DNA of 64,000 nucleotides from DATMER01 sp963741305 (GCA_963741305.1 CAVUHL010000003.1:6262001-6326000), one strand, 5' to 3'; shown: positions 17,163-26,033, counted from the first letter of the stretch. Notes: generated by a model from the sequence alone, not told the origin. Made by a program: numbers and translations.

Positions 17163-17576
17163 TCAGCGGAGATGGCTCACGAAGGCGGCGCCATAGATCA
17201 GCACTAGGGAGGCGAAGAGGGTGACCAGCGCAGCCTCGGCAGCCACGAAGATGGCTCCGCTCGGCGCCTGGCTGCGATCGATCCAGGTGAACTGCAGGAC
17301 GAGCCGCGTTGCCCAATACACGGCGATGAACCCGCAGACCGCGGCGGCCAGCGGAGTGCGGTCGAGGATCCAGCCGGGAGCGAGCAGGGAGAGGAGCCCG
17401 AAGCAGATGTGGAAGCCCAGGATGTAGCCGGCATAGGTCCAGAAGATCTGGCGCGTGAGGGGCCTCAGCTTCGCCGTGTCCTCGCGCCATCCGAGCAGGC
17501 CGGGGATCGCGAGACTGCCGGCGGCGAGGGCGAGCTGCCCCAGGCCCGCCGCCATGAGAAGGAAGCGGAGATTCAT
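17163..17576 (-). CDS. Small integral membrane protein
   Basis: 137 residues with about four transmembrane segments (residues 5-25, 45-68, 75-95 and 110-133) and short loops. No family recognised. The ATG is immediately adjacent to the pyrF stop codon, and the 3' end runs into the wax-synthase-like gene, so it should be co-translated with both. It may be a partner of the acyltransferase, inferred only from linkage. Confidence 0.7.
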   Translation of the reverse strand: MNLRFLLMAAGLGQLALAAGSLAIPGLLGWREDTAKLRPLTRQIFWTYAGYILGFHICFGLLSLLAPGWILDRTPLAAAVCGFIAVYWATRLVLQFTWIDRSQAPSGAIFVAAEAALVTLFASLVLIYGAAFVSHLR

Positions 17577-18353
17577 CTAGCCGCCCAGGAACAGTCCCTG
17601 GAGAGTGCCCTGGATCTGCATGGCCGCTTCGTAGGGGTCGGGCGCGTTGCGGATGGGCCGGCCGACGACGATGTAGTCGGCGCCGTTGCGGATCGCCTCC
17701 TCGACCGTGACCACCCGCTTCTGATCGTCCGCCGGCCGGTTCTCGACCGGGCGGATGCCGGGGGTCACGATGATCAGCTTCTCGCCGAACTCGTCCTTGA
17801 GGGCCCTCGCCTCCAGGCCGGAGGAGACCACGCCGTCGCAGCCGATCTCCAGGGCGCGGCGGGCGCGTGAGAGGACGAGGCGGTGCACGTCCACCTCGAA
17901 GCCGAGATCCTGCAAGTCGCCCTGATCGAGGCTGGTCAGCACGGTAACCGCCAGGATCTTGAGATCGCCCTTCTCGCGGCAGGCGGCTTCCAGGATGCCG
18001 TCGTTGCCATGGACGGTCGTAAACGTGATGCGGCGCCGGCGAAGCTGGCGGACGGCCGAGGCCACCGTCTCGGGCACGTCGAAGAGCTTGAGGTCGGCGA
18101 AGACCTTCTTGTCCTGCTCCACCAGCCAGTCGATCAGCTCGAAGTAGCCGCCGGAGGCGAACAGCTCGAGGCCGACCTTGTAGAACTGGACCGAGTCGCC
18201 GAGTTTTTCGACCAGGCTCTGCGCCTCGTCGGCGCTCGGCACGTCGAGGGCAAAGATCAGGCGCTCTTCGGGAGGGATCTCCTTGGTCGAGATCCGGACG
18301 GGATCTCCGGCTTCAGGCTCCTTCGGGGCATCAGGTTCGGAGGATTCGGCCAT
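17577..18353 (-). CDS. pyrF: Orotidine 5'-phosphate decarboxylase
   Basis: 258 residues; the first 25 are an acidic, Pro-rich extension before the TIM barrel. The barrel opens with L-I-F-A-L-D-V-P. The catalytic D-x-K-x-x-D is seen as A-D-L-K-L-F-D-V-P, and the phosphate site as V-T-P-G-I-R-P and V-V-G-R-P-I. It performs the last step of UMP synthesis. It is first gene of a three-gene minus-strand operon. The upstream region is short before a repeat element at 18395. Confidence 0.93.
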   Translation of the reverse strand: MAESSEPDAPKEPEAGDPVRISTKEIPPEERLIFALDVPSADEAQSLVEKLGDSVQFYKVGLELFASGGYFELIDWLVEQDKKVFADLKLFDVPETVASAVRQLRRRRITFTTVHGNDGILEAACREKGDLKILAVTVLTSLDQGDLQDLGFEVDVHRLVLSRARRALEIGCDGVVSSGLEARALKDEFGEKLIIVTPGIRPVENRPADDQKRVVTVEEAIRNGADYIVVGRPIRNAPDPYEAAMQIQGTLQGLFLGG

Positions 18354-18394
18354 ACCCGAAGGCTAGCACAGGCACAAATCGACACTTAAAAGAA

Positions 18395-18615
18395 CCCGGC
18401 CCAACGGGCCGGCAGAGCCCAGCCCAGGGTTGAGGCCGAAGGCCGATGCCCTGGGACACCTTTCCAACGGAGCATGCGGCCTGAAGGGCCGCGAGAACTG
18501 GGTGGCGTCACGGCAGAGCTCTCGCGACCTTCCAGGCCGCACCGGATTGTCGGCTTTCCCAGGGCATCGCCTTCGGCTCAGCCCAGGGCTTTGTTCTACC
18601 GGCCCTTCAGGCCGG
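18395..18615. repeat. MITE-like inverted-repeat element
   Basis: Two imperfect inverted arms of about 60 bp (18395-18454 and 18556-18615) enclose a 100-bp core. The left arm contains AGCCCAGGGTTGAGGCCGAA and GATGCCCTGGGA; the right arm contains CCCAGGGCATCGCCTTCGG and GCCCAGGGCTTTGTTC. Similar hairpin sequences are dispersed in other high-GC soil bacteria, from memory. There is no transposase. It lies between pyrF and a truncated gene and may have taken part in that truncation. Confidence 0.65.
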
Positions 18616-18642
18616 AGTTATCCTGCTTTCCCTGCCGCGGCA

Positions 18643-19302
18643 GTGCTCGCCGGGCGTGATGCTGAAGTTGGCTCGCTTCGAGCCAAGTTGGCCGGCCCGG
18701 GCCAGATCATCACAGTACAAGGTGCCAGCCGTGATGATGTCATCGCATTCGTTAGTGCGCTGGCCGTGATAGATGCAGAGGTTGACAGCGGTATTCTTCT
18801 TTCACGGATGGCGCTCATTGACAAGGTCGAAGCATGGAGAAGGCTCCGCGGTCATCGAGCGCCGCTGGTACTAGTTCCAAGGGCGCAAGAAGTCATTGAC
18901 GACCTCGGAATGGGATCGGTGCATCACTTGGTCGTTCCAATCGTGGGCGAGGGGCCTGCCGATATAACGCTGCAACCGATTGACTCCCAAAAGGCAAGGA
19001 ACGCACTTGCGGCAGTTGGTCTAGACAACCGGCTAGCAGAAGAGACTCTCCAGGCAGCCAAGGTGGAGGACGGCTTACAACTACGAATCCACAACGACCG
19101 AGGCGTGACAAGCCGAGGGATGCTCGACGGTGGCGACCAGGAGCGCGATCTCGCCGCGAAATACAGGAAGCAGTCGGAGCAGTTCATCGACCGGTGGCCC
19201 CGCACCGCCGCTGTACTGAGAAGCCTCACGGAAGACTATGAGCGTGAGGCACGGCGCCAGGAGGAGGAGGCTGAGAGGCGTCGGAAGGGGTTCGAGACCT
19301 AA
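18643..19302 (+). pseudogene. Remnant of a large NTPase-like protein
   Basis: An open frame of 219 codons from a GTG at 18643, but it begins mid-domain: L-A-G-R-D-A-E-V-x-x-L-R-A-K-L, then I-T-V-Q-G-A-S, then L-V-L-V-P-R, H-H-L-V-V-P-I and I-T-L-Q-P-I-D. This order resembles an internal module of large STAND-like or defence-associated proteins I have seen; I cannot name the family. The N-terminal and C-terminal parts expected of such proteins are absent. The frame extends upstream to 18430 only by running through the MITE-like element. Charged E/R-rich helix at the end. Confidence 0.45.
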
Positions 19303-19742
19303 CTGCTAGCTACTCGAACTCAGTAGCACTCGACCTTGAGCCTCGATCTGTGAGATAGCTCCGCGACAGCAACATCGACGGCATAAATAACTGGCTTGTC
19401 TGATTTAGAAATCGGAAACTGCGCTGAGTGGGGATGGCGAGGCCACTCACCCCTCTCGAAGAATGGCAGGAAGGACGGACCCTCCACACGGGCCCGTCCT
19501 CGGATTCTTGACAGGACGGCCTCCGGCCATACAGGGCCGCCCCGGTTTGGAAGGTTTTTACATCGATTGTCAAAGAGCGTGGCGGGCAGAGATACATTCC
19601 CAGCCCACCTGTAGGGAGGAGATATCTCTTCCCCGGTTTCAAAGAAACACACACGCGTACAAGAACAGAAAAAATCCGCTGGGGACGTGGCACTCACGCC
19701 CCCAGCGGGACTACTACGGCTTCAGGCGATCAATTCGCCTGA
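19303..19742. other. Intergenic region without a convincing gene
   Basis: 440 bases. Small overlapping frames exist on both strands around 19310-19700, but none has a ribosome site or recognisable content. Several short inverted repeats are present (for example around 19482-19500). The only well-supported element is the minus-strand terminator at 19669-19708. Confidence 0.5.
19669..19708 (-). terminator. Rho-independent terminator
   Basis: On the minus strand CCGCTGGGG (19708-19700) pairs with CCCCAGCGG (19684-19676), a perfect 9-bp stem with a 15-nt loop, followed directly by a run of six T (19674-19669) after one A. It lies 35 bp after the stop of the gene at 19743-20126. Confidence 0.85.
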
Positions 19743-20126
19743 CTACGGCTGCTCGGGCTTGACCTGCTCGGGCAGCGGCGGAGGCGGGAACGGCTTCTCG
19801 GCCGCAGTCCGGTAGCGCCGGCGCACCGGCGCGATCCCGAAGCGGTTGAGCAGCTCGTTTCTCGGACCGAGCTTCGCCTTGATGAAGCCGCGCAGCTTCA
19901 CCGCGGCTTCCCGGCCCCGGTCGAGGGCGAAGCCCAGATCCTGGGTCGCCTTCTGCCGGGCTCCGTCGTGGAGGTCCTGGCGCGCCTTCACCGACTTGAC
20001 CTCGTTGTGGACGATCTGCAGCTCGTCGAGGTGCTCCTCGTAACCGCCCAGTTGGTCGACGTGGTCAGTGACCGCCGTCTCCAGGCTCTCCCAGTCCCGG
20101 ATGTGATCCGCGTAAGAAGAGGGCAT
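19743..20126 (-). CDS. Uncharacterised helical protein with Pro-rich tail
   Basis: 127 residues from ATG 20126, preceded by GAAAGGAGAAAAACC. Predicted as a helical bundle (residues 5-95: H-I-R-D-W-E-S-L, L-G-G-Y-E-E-H-L-D-E-L, A-R-Q-K-A-T-Q-D-L) and ends in a disordered P-F-P-P-P-P-L-P tail. It has a conserved-looking F-G-I-A-P-V-R-R-R near residue 100. No family recognised. It forms its own transcription unit with a strong promoter, a 5' UTR hairpin and a terminator, so it may be well expressed. Confidence 0.75.
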   Translation of the reverse strand: MPSSYADHIRDWESLETAVTDHVDQLGGYEEHLDELQIVHNEVKSVKARQDLHDGARQKATQDLGFALDRGREAAVKLRGFIKAKLGPRNELLNRFGIAPVRRRYRTAAEKPFPPPPLPEQVKPEQP

Positions 20127-20165
20127 GGTTTTTCTCCTTTCTCGGGCCTTTTGGCCCATCGGTTG

Positions 20166-20185
20166 CGCTGAAATCATTTTCAGCG
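20166..20185 (-). promoter_or_regulatory. 5' UTR hairpin / possible operator
   Basis: Perfect 8-4-8 inverted repeat (CGCTGAAA, TCAT, TTTCAGCG) about 40 bp upstream of ATG 20126 and about 30 bp downstream of the -10 box at 20216-20221. It would be transcribed, so it may act as an RNA structure or as a repressor site. Confidence 0.5.
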
Positions 20186-20215
20186 AACCCGCCAGGGCAT
20201 CGCCTGACAACGAGG

Positions 20216-20244
20216 AGACTAGACGAGAAGGATCGTCGTGTCAA
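20216..20244 (-). promoter_or_regulatory. Sigma-70-type promoter
   Basis: On the minus strand TTGACA (20244-20239), a 17-bp spacer and TAGTCT (20221-20216). The spacing is ideal and the -35 box perfect. It would give a 5' UTR of about 80 nt for the gene starting at 20126. Confidence 0.65.
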
Positions 20245-20296
20245 TAGTTGAATCAGAGGAATCTTTGTGGCAGCGTCGGGGCTGTTTTGAAGAGCT

Positions 20297-20568
20297 GCCG
20301 GAGATCCGCTGACGGATGCCGGCCTCCGGCCAGGGCTGGCCGGGTTCCGGGAGGTGCTTCCGGTCTTCGGCGAAGGGTTGCCCGAGGCGGGCCAAGGCGA
20401 GCCGGAGTCCGGCTGAGACCGGCCGGATTCGGGGTGAAGGCCGGCGCGGCGCCGGATGGGGATTGCGAACGGCTGGGAAGCGTTGCCGGAGTCCGGCAGT
20501 GATCAGCCGGGCTTCGGCGGAGAGCGGCGAACAGCCGGCAACGGTCAGCCGGAATCAGGCGGTCTTCA
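20297..20568. repeat. Palindromic 21-bp-period array D
   Basis: About 13 degenerate units with core GCCGG-nnn-CCGGC. Cores or half-cores begin at 20297, 20318, 20339, 20360, 20381, 20401, 20422, 20440, 20485, 20506, 20534 and 20548, mostly 20-22 bp apart. The two best cores are GCCGGAGTCCGGC at 20401 and 20485. The stop codon of the histidine kinase (20555-20557) lies inside the last unit, so the array begins where the gene ends. Confidence 0.75.
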
Positions 20569-22453
20569 GCTCGCCTTCGGGAGGCCGGTGCTCGGGGCTC
20601 GCGGGAGCGGCCGGCCGTGTCCCTTCGTTCTGGAGCAGGATGCGGAGCTGAACGGGATCGACCGGTTTCGTCAGGTGGAGGTCGAATCCGGCCTCCTTGG
20701 ACTTGCGGCGGTCTTCCTCCCGGCCGTAGCCGGTGACGGCGATCAGCTTGGCCGAGGCCGTTTCGGGATCGCCGCGCAGCGCAGCTGCCACCTGGTAGCC
20801 GTCCATCCCCGGGAGGCCGAGGTCGCAGAGGACGACCTCCGGGTGGAACTCGCGGGCGGCCTGGACGCCGTCCGTGCCCGAGTTGGCGGTTTCCACTTCG
20901 TGGCCGGAGAGCTCCAGGAAGTCGCGCAGGGTGGCTGCCGCATCCACGTTGTCCTCGACCACCAGGATCCGCCGGTGCGCATTGGGGGCATCGACCAGGA
21001 TGGCATCCGGCTTGTCCGGCGCCGGCGCGGCCTGCCTCGCGCCCTGGTCCAGCGGCAGGAGCAGGGTGACCTCGGACCCCAGGCCCAGCCCCGCGCTCGT
21101 GGCGCGCGCCTCGCCGCCGTGCATCTCGACCAGGCCCTTGACCACGGCGAGCCCGACGCCGAGGCCGCCCTGGGCGCGGTCCAGGCTCCGGTCGGCCTGG
21201 GTGAAGACCTCGAAGATGTGGGGCAGGACTTCGGGGGCGATACCCTGGCCGGTATCCCGTACCGAGAGCTCGATCCGCCCGTCCGCGGCCCGGCAGGCCC
21301 GGACCGTGACGCGTCCACCCGGCGGCGTGAACTTGCAGGCGTTGTGCAGAAGGTTGGCCAGCGCCTGGGAGAGGCGCAGGCGGTCGCCCTGGACCGGGAG
21401 CGGCCCGTCCGGCAGCTCGAGGTCGAGCTCCAGGCGGGCGTGCTGGATCGTCTCCCGGTAGCCTTCGACCGTCTCCTTCACCAGCTCCGCCAGGTCCAGG
21501 GCCTCGCAGTGGAGCTCGACCTCGCCGCGGGTGACGCGGGAGGCTTCCAGGAGATCGTCGACGAGCAGGGCCTGGTGGAGGACCTGGCGCTCGGCCGCGT
21601 CGATGGCGCGGTGCCAGGTCTCGTCCCCGTCTCCCTTGAGCCGCAAAACCTGGATCGCGTTGCTGATCGTGCCCAGCGGGTTGCGCAGCTCGTGGGCGAG
21701 CATGGCCAGGAGGTCTTCCTTGGCCCGGTCCGCCCGCTCCAGCGCCGCCCCCTTCTGGGCGAGCCGCAGCGAAAGGTCTTCCAGCTTTTCCTCGTTCACG
21801 CGCGCCCGCCGGACCTGCGCGATCATCCAATCCACCCGCTCGTCGGGAGTGCTGTGGCCGACGGCCATCTCGGGCGGCTGATAGAAGGCATTGGGGCAGA
21901 CCTGGTGGCCGAGGAGGGCGAACGGGTGCGTGCGCAGGACGTCCTCGATCAGGGATGCCGACGAGCGGCTGCGAGGATAGCGGCAGAGCGCGGAGGTCCG
22001 GCTGCCGGAGAGGAACGCGTTCAGGCCGGCCTCGAAAGCGGTCCATTGCTCGGCGCCGGGGACGTTTTCCAGGAGCCAGGCCACATCCCAGGTGGCGCGC
22101 AGGCCGGAGAAGCCGTCGTCCATCGCCTGCTGCTCGGCGCGGCGCAGGAGGTCTTTGAATCCATTGGGATCGAAACGGCCGTGGTCGAGCCAGGAGCCGC
22201 GGTCGCTCAGCAGCACCAGGGCGCCGCGGTCGATCTCGCGCCCGACCGGGATGCCCTCATCTACCAGGGTGCGCTCGATCGCGCGGCAGCTCGTGAGCTT
22301 GCCGAGGAAGAGGCTGCGCTCGCCCCGGGCGAGGCCCGTCCTCAGGAACGGCACCAGCGCCGCAAGCTTCTCGACGGCGCTGTCATAGATCAGGCAGAGG
22401 TGATCCCCCTGTCTGAGCCGTCCGATCCGCCGATCCGCGTCGCTTGCCACCAC
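20555..22453 (-). CDS. Hybrid sensor histidine kinase with MEDS domain
   Basis: 632 residues from GTG 22453 behind GGAGG. Residues 8-190 fit a MEDS/DcmR-like sensory domain (Q-G-D-H-L-C-L-I-Y-D). A HisKA domain follows with M-L-A-H-E-L-R-N-P-L-G (His near 275). The HATPase region carries N-A-C-K-F-T-P, D-T-G-Q-G-I and G-G-L-G-V-G-L-A. The end is a receiver domain with V-V-E-D-N and the phospho-acceptor in L-C-D-L-G-L-P-G-M-D-G. No transmembrane helix, so it is a cytosolic sensor. No partner regulator is adjacent. Confidence 0.9.
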   Translation of the reverse strand: MVASDADRRIGRLRQGDHLCLIYDSAVEKLAALVPFLRTGLARGERSLFLGKLTSCRAIERTLVDEGIPVGREIDRGALVLLSDRGSWLDHGRFDPNGFKDLLRRAEQQAMDDGFSGLRATWDVAWLLENVPGAEQWTAFEAGLNAFLSGSRTSALCRYPRSRSSASLIEDVLRTHPFALLGHQVCPNAFYQPPEMAVGHSTPDERVDWMIAQVRRARVNEEKLEDLSLRLAQKGAALERADRAKEDLLAMLAHELRNPLGTISNAIQVLRLKGDGDETWHRAIDAAERQVLHQALLVDDLLEASRVTRGEVELHCEALDLAELVKETVEGYRETIQHARLELDLELPDGPLPVQGDRLRLSQALANLLHNACKFTPPGGRVTVRACRAADGRIELSVRDTGQGIAPEVLPHIFEVFTQADRSLDRAQGGLGVGLAVVKGLVEMHGGEARATSAGLGLGSEVTLLLPLDQGARQAAPAPDKPDAILVDAPNAHRRILVVEDNVDAAATLRDFLELSGHEVETANSGTDGVQAAREFHPEVVLCDLGLPGMDGYQVAAALRGDPETASAKLIAVTGYGREEDRRKSKEAGFDLHLTKPVDPVQLRILLQNEGTRPAAPASPEHRPPEGELKTA

Positions 22454-22658
22454 TGTGCCTCCGGGACGGAGCGGAACCCGCTCTCATCCGCCGCTCTTTG
22501 AACCGGAACCGCGTCCGCCGCGGTTCGCGAGGTCGGCTTGTGCAAGAAGCGTGCGCAAACGATGTTCGGGTGAAAGCCCCCACCGGCCGGGGGCCGGCGG
22601 GGGTGTGTGGACGAGCGTTTCGTGTAGGGGCGGCCCTTGTGGCCCGCCCTGGCGAAAG
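22454..22658. other. Intergenic region with three GC hairpins
   Basis: Contains a perfect 8-5-8 hairpin GAACCGCG/CGCGGTTC at 22506-22526, a strong CCGGCC/GGCCGG stem flanked by C and G runs at about 22577-22604, and a GGGCGG/CCGCCC hairpin at about 22623-22650 just after the XRE gene. No T-run follows, so termination of the XRE gene is plausible but unproven. Confidence 0.5.
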
Positions 22659-23138
22659 CTAGGCCGGCGGCTCTTCCGGTTCGGGTTCCGGAGGCAGAGC
22701 CTGGGAGACCTGGTCGTGGAAGTACCGGACGAGCTTGTGGAAGCCCTGGAGCATCTCGCTCAGGGCCTGCTCCTCGATCGGCGGGATCGGCCGGTTGATT
22801 CCGAGCACGTGATAGACGTCCGAGCCGGTGCGCTCCCCGCCGAAAATGTCCTGTGCGCCCTGGCGGGCCGTCCAGCCCGATTCGCGTCCACCCGGACGGC
22901 GGATTGCTTCCGGCCGCTCGTTGACGATCTGCAGCGAGTTGTGCAGGTCGTTCAGAGTGCAGTCGAGCGCGTCGAGGATTTTTTCCAGGGTGTCGAGCGA
23001 CGGCTTCTGCTTCCCGGTCTCATAGGCCGACAGCATGGCCTTCGTGATCCCGGCCGCGTCGGCGACCTGGTACTGCCGCTTGCCCTGCCTGTCACGGAGC
23101 CAGCGTAGGGCTCTACCTAGAGCTTGGAAGATTGGCAT
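22659..23138 (-). CDS. XRE-family transcriptional regulator
   Basis: 159 residues from ATG 23138; an upstream in-frame start at 23180 would add 14 residues. Residues 5-65 are a helix-turn-helix of the Cro/C1 type (L-R-W-L-R-D-R-Q-G-K-R-Q-Y-Q-V-A, then T-K-A-M-L-S-A-Y-E-T-G-K-Q-K-P-S). The rest is helical with an acidic P-E-P-E-P-E-E-P-P tail. It is divergent from the small gene at 23395 and may regulate the shared upstream region. Confidence 0.82.
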   Translation of the reverse strand: MPIFQALGRALRWLRDRQGKRQYQVADAAGITKAMLSAYETGKQKPSLDTLEKILDALDCTLNDLHNSLQIVNERPEAIRRPGGRESGWTARQGAQDIFGGERTGSDVYHVLGINRPIPPIEEQALSEMLQGFHKLVRYFHDQVSQALPPEPEPEEPPA

Positions 23139-23394
23139 GCGCGGAAATGTACCTTTTCCGGAGCTTTCTGGCAAGCGCAAACTTTTTGATTCCAGTGACT
23201 TACATCGAGAAAAGCTGTTCCCGGAGAGCGGCCTTTTGTGCTTGACTGCACGATATGTTCCGCGCTACGGTTGCAGCATTCGACAAGATGTACCTGCAAG
23301 CCATCCCAAATCTCACGCCTTCGGTTCTGAACTCAACTACTCCGAAGTACGCGCCTCAGCATGTTTGCGGGACTTTTGGAGGGGATACGACCCG
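23139..23394. promoter_or_regulatory. Divergent upstream region, candidate promoter
   Basis: The region separates the XRE gene from the small gene at 23395. On the plus strand TTGACT (23242-23247) and TACGGT (23266-23271) are 18 bp apart. The region is more A/T rich than its surroundings. Support is from sequence match only. Confidence 0.3.
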
Positions 23395-23577
23395 ATGAAA
23401 GACTACCATCCGAGTCCGGATCTCTTGAAACGGTTCCTGGAAGGCACCCTCGATGCCACGGATCGTCGTCGCGTCGTCCGGCATCTTCTCACTGGATGCC
23501 CGGCTTGCCGGAAGGTCACCCGCGAGCTGGTGCAAGGTCAGGAAGAGATCCTGCGGATAGTAGACTGGGAGGCGTGA
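23395..23577 (+). CDS. Small zinc-finger-like (anti-sigma type) protein
   Basis: 60 residues. The pattern H-x-x-P-x-x-x-L-x-x-F-L-E-G and V-V-R-H-L-L-T-G-C-P-A-C-R resembles the H-x3-C-x2-C zinc-binding N-terminus of anti-sigma factors, here with no membrane segment after it. The ribosome site is GGAGGGG. The stop overlaps a GTG that can start mutS2 (GTGA), so translation of the two may be coupled. Confidence 0.6.
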   Translation: MKDYHPSPDLLKRFLEGTLDATDRRRVVRHLLTGCPACRKVTRELVQGQEEILRIVDWEA

Positions 23578-26012
23578 CGACGCCTTTCTCTTCCCCTGAC
23601 CCCATCGATCCGATCGACCCCGTAATGTCCGAGGCGACCGCGCTGGCCCTGGAATTCCCCAGCCTGCTGGCCGTGGTCTCCCGCCTCGCCTCCACCGACC
23701 TCGGGCGCGAGCGGGTGCTCAGCCTGGAGCCCTATGGCGACGAGGCGGTCCTGCGCCTCCAGCGCTCCCGCTTCGAGGAGGCTTCCCGATTGCTCGCGGA
23801 GCGCGCCCTGGTGCCGGACTTCGACGTCCCCCTGGGAGCTCTCCTGGAGCGCCTCGCCACCGGCCGGCCGGCGCTCGAAGGGGCCGATCTGGTCCGCTTG
23901 GGCGATCTCGGGAGGGCCACCCGCGCCGCGGCCGCCCGCATCCGCGAATCAGTTCCGCCCTGTCCCCACTTGCTGCGCATGGCGGATGGGCTGCCCGACC
24001 TCGATCCCCTTTTGCGGCGGATCGACCGCACCCTCGACCGCCGCGGCGAGGTGAGGGAGGACGCGAGCCCGCGCCTCGCCGCCCTGCGCCAGCAGATCCG
24101 GCGTACCCGCGACCAGCTCTACCGCGACCTGGGCGAGTTCGTCTCCGGCCACAAGGACGAGCTGTCCGAGGAGACGATCCCGATGCGCGGCGGGCGCCTG
24201 GTGGTGGTGCTCCAGGCCGGAGCCCGGGGGCGGACCGGCGGGCTCGTCCATGGCCGGTCGTCCACCGGCAAGAGTTTTTACTTCGAGCCGCTGACCGTGG
24301 TTGAGACCAACAACACGCTGCAGCAGTCGAGCGAGGACGAGGAGGAAGAGCGGCACCGCATCCTCCTGGAGCTGATCGCCGAGGCCCGGGCGGCGATGCC
24401 TGCCCTGGAGGACCACGCGGACTTCCTGAGCGACCTTGACCTGTTGCAGGCTTCGGTGCGCTTCGGCCAGCGCTGTGACGGCCATTTGCCGGAGATTGCG
24501 GGGCGCCATGAGCTGCGGCTGCTCGCCGCACGGCATCCGCTCCTCGATCCCTGCCTGGCCGAGTTGCGCGCCGAGGCGCTGGGGCAGGCCGGGCACTCCG
24601 GCGACATCGTCCCCTTGGAGATCGAGCTCGGATTCGACCGCCGGATCCTGGTGGTCACCGGCCCGAATGCCGGCGGCAAGACCGTGGCGCTCAAGACGAC
24701 CGGCCTTCTCTCTCTTGCGGCGCAGTGCGGGCTGCCGATCCCGGCGGGCCTCGGCAGCCGGGTGCCCTTCCTGCGCAAGCTCGTGGCCACCGTTGGCGAT
24801 GAGCAGGACCTTCTGGCCGACCGCTCGACGTTCAGCGGACGGCTGCTGCGCCTCAAGGAGGCCTGGGAGGCAGCCGGCCCCGACAGCTTGATCCTGATCG
24901 ACGAGCTGGGCTCGGGCACCGACCCCGAGGAGGGCACGGCCCTCGCCGTCGCTCTTCTCGAAGGGTTGCTGGAGAAGGGGAGCCTGTCGGTCATCACCAC
25001 TCACCTGGCGCTGCTTGCGGCTGCCGCCCTGGAGATGGACGGCTCGACCTGCGCGGCCATGGAATTCGATTCGCAGAGCGGCCGGCCCACGTTCCGGCTC
25101 GTGCCCGGCCCTCCCGGCGGCAGCGAGGCGCTGGCCCTGGGCAGACGTCTGGGCCTCCCCGCCGAGTGGCTGGACCGCGCCGAAGCCCGGCTCGGCACCG
25201 AGCACCGCGATTTACGAAGATTGATCGCCGAGGTGGACCGGGTCCGGCAGGACCTTAGCGATACCCGCGAGCGTTTGGAGATCGAGGCCGCGGATGCCGA
25301 AAAGCTCCGCCGCCGCCTTGAAGCCGAACGCAATGCCCTGGAGGAGGAGCGCCGGAACGTGGGCAAGAAGCTCAGGGCTGACCTGGATAACTTTCGCCGC
25401 GAGACCTCCGAGCGCCTGCGCCGGGAAGTCGAGCGCATGCAGGAACGTTTCGAAGAGGGAAAGCGCAAGGGGCTGGCGGCCGAGGCCGTCGAGAACCTCT
25501 TCGCCGAGGCTCCCCGCTATCAGGAGGAGGCGCCGGCAGGCGAAGGTCCGCTGGTCGTCGGCGGGCTGGTCCGGCACATCGGCCTCGGCTGGCAGGGGAC
25601 GCTCGACAAGCTGGAAGCGGACCGCGCCGAAGTCCTGGTCAACGGCAAGCGCGTGCGCTGCCGGCCCACGGAGCTGACAGCCGCCGGTCCTGTCCAGAAA
25701 GGCCCGACCAAGCTGACGCCGGTCCCGAGGAACACCAAGGCCCGCGACTTGGACGAATCGGCCTCGATCGCGCCCGAGCTGAACCTGATCGGGCAGCGGG
25801 TCGAGCCCGCCCTGGAGGAGCTGGACTCGTACATCGACCGCGCCTTGCTTGCCGCGCGCAAGGAGGTCCGGGTGGTACACGGCCACGGCTCCGGCCGGCT
25901 GCGCCGGGCGGTCCGCGAGCACCTGCGGTCGCACCGGGGTGTTACATCCATCCGGTCCGGGGAGCCCAATGAGGGGGGCGACGGGGCAACGGTCGTCACC
26001 CTACGCGCTTGA
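23574..26012 (+). CDS. mutS2: Endonuclease MutS2 (Smr domain)
   Basis: 812 residues from GTG 23574 (GGGAGG upstream); ATG 23625 is the alternative and starts closer to the conserved N-terminus. It has a MutS core with Walker A G-P-N-A-G-G-K-T, Walker B L-I-L-I-D-E-L-G-S-G-T-D-P and a long coiled coil (about residues 520-640). The C-terminal Smr nuclease domain (L-N-L-I-G-Q-R-V, then V-H-G-H-G-S-G-R-L-R) gives nicking activity. MutS2 acts on recombination intermediates or collided ribosomes. No MutS1 interaction domain is present. Confidence 0.93.
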   Translation: MTTPFSSPDPIDPIDPVMSEATALALEFPSLLAVVSRLASTDLGRERVLSLEPYGDEAVLRLQRSRFEEASRLLAERALVPDFDVPLGALLERLATGRPALEGADLVRLGDLGRATRAAAARIRESVPPCPHLLRMADGLPDLDPLLRRIDRTLDRRGEVREDASPRLAALRQQIRRTRDQLYRDLGEFVSGHKDELSEETIPMRGGRLVVVLQAGARGRTGGLVHGRSSTGKSFYFEPLTVVETNNTLQQSSEDEEEERHRILLELIAEARAAMPALEDHADFLSDLDLLQASVRFGQRCDGHLPEIAGRHELRLLAARHPLLDPCLAELRAEALGQAGHSGDIVPLEIELGFDRRILVVTGPNAGGKTVALKTTGLLSLAAQCGLPIPAGLGSRVPFLRKLVATVGDEQDLLADRSTFSGRLLRLKEAWEAAGPDSLILIDELGSGTDPEEGTALAVALLEGLLEKGSLSVITTHLALLAAAALEMDGSTCAAMEFDSQSGRPTFRLVPGPPGGSEALALGRRLGLPAEWLDRAEARLGTEHRDLRRLIAEVDRVRQDLSDTRERLEIEAADAEKLRRRLEAERNALEEERRNVGKKLRADLDNFRRETSERLRREVERMQERFEEGKRKGLAAEAVENLFAEAPRYQEEAPAGEGPLVVGGLVRHIGLGWQGTLDKLEADRAEVLVNGKRVRCRPTELTAAGPVQKGPTKLTPVPRNTKARDLDESASIAPELNLIGQRVEPALEELDSYIDRALLAARKEVRVVHGHGSGRLRRAVREHLRSHRGVTSIRSGEPNEGGDGATVVTLRA

Positions 26013-26033
26013 TTCAGGGTCTGTCCCAATAAG

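Noticed and set aside
20456..22501. 681-codon plus-strand frame opposite the histidine kinase
   Set aside because: It starts within array D and has no recognisable domains; the kinase on the minus strand has all motifs.
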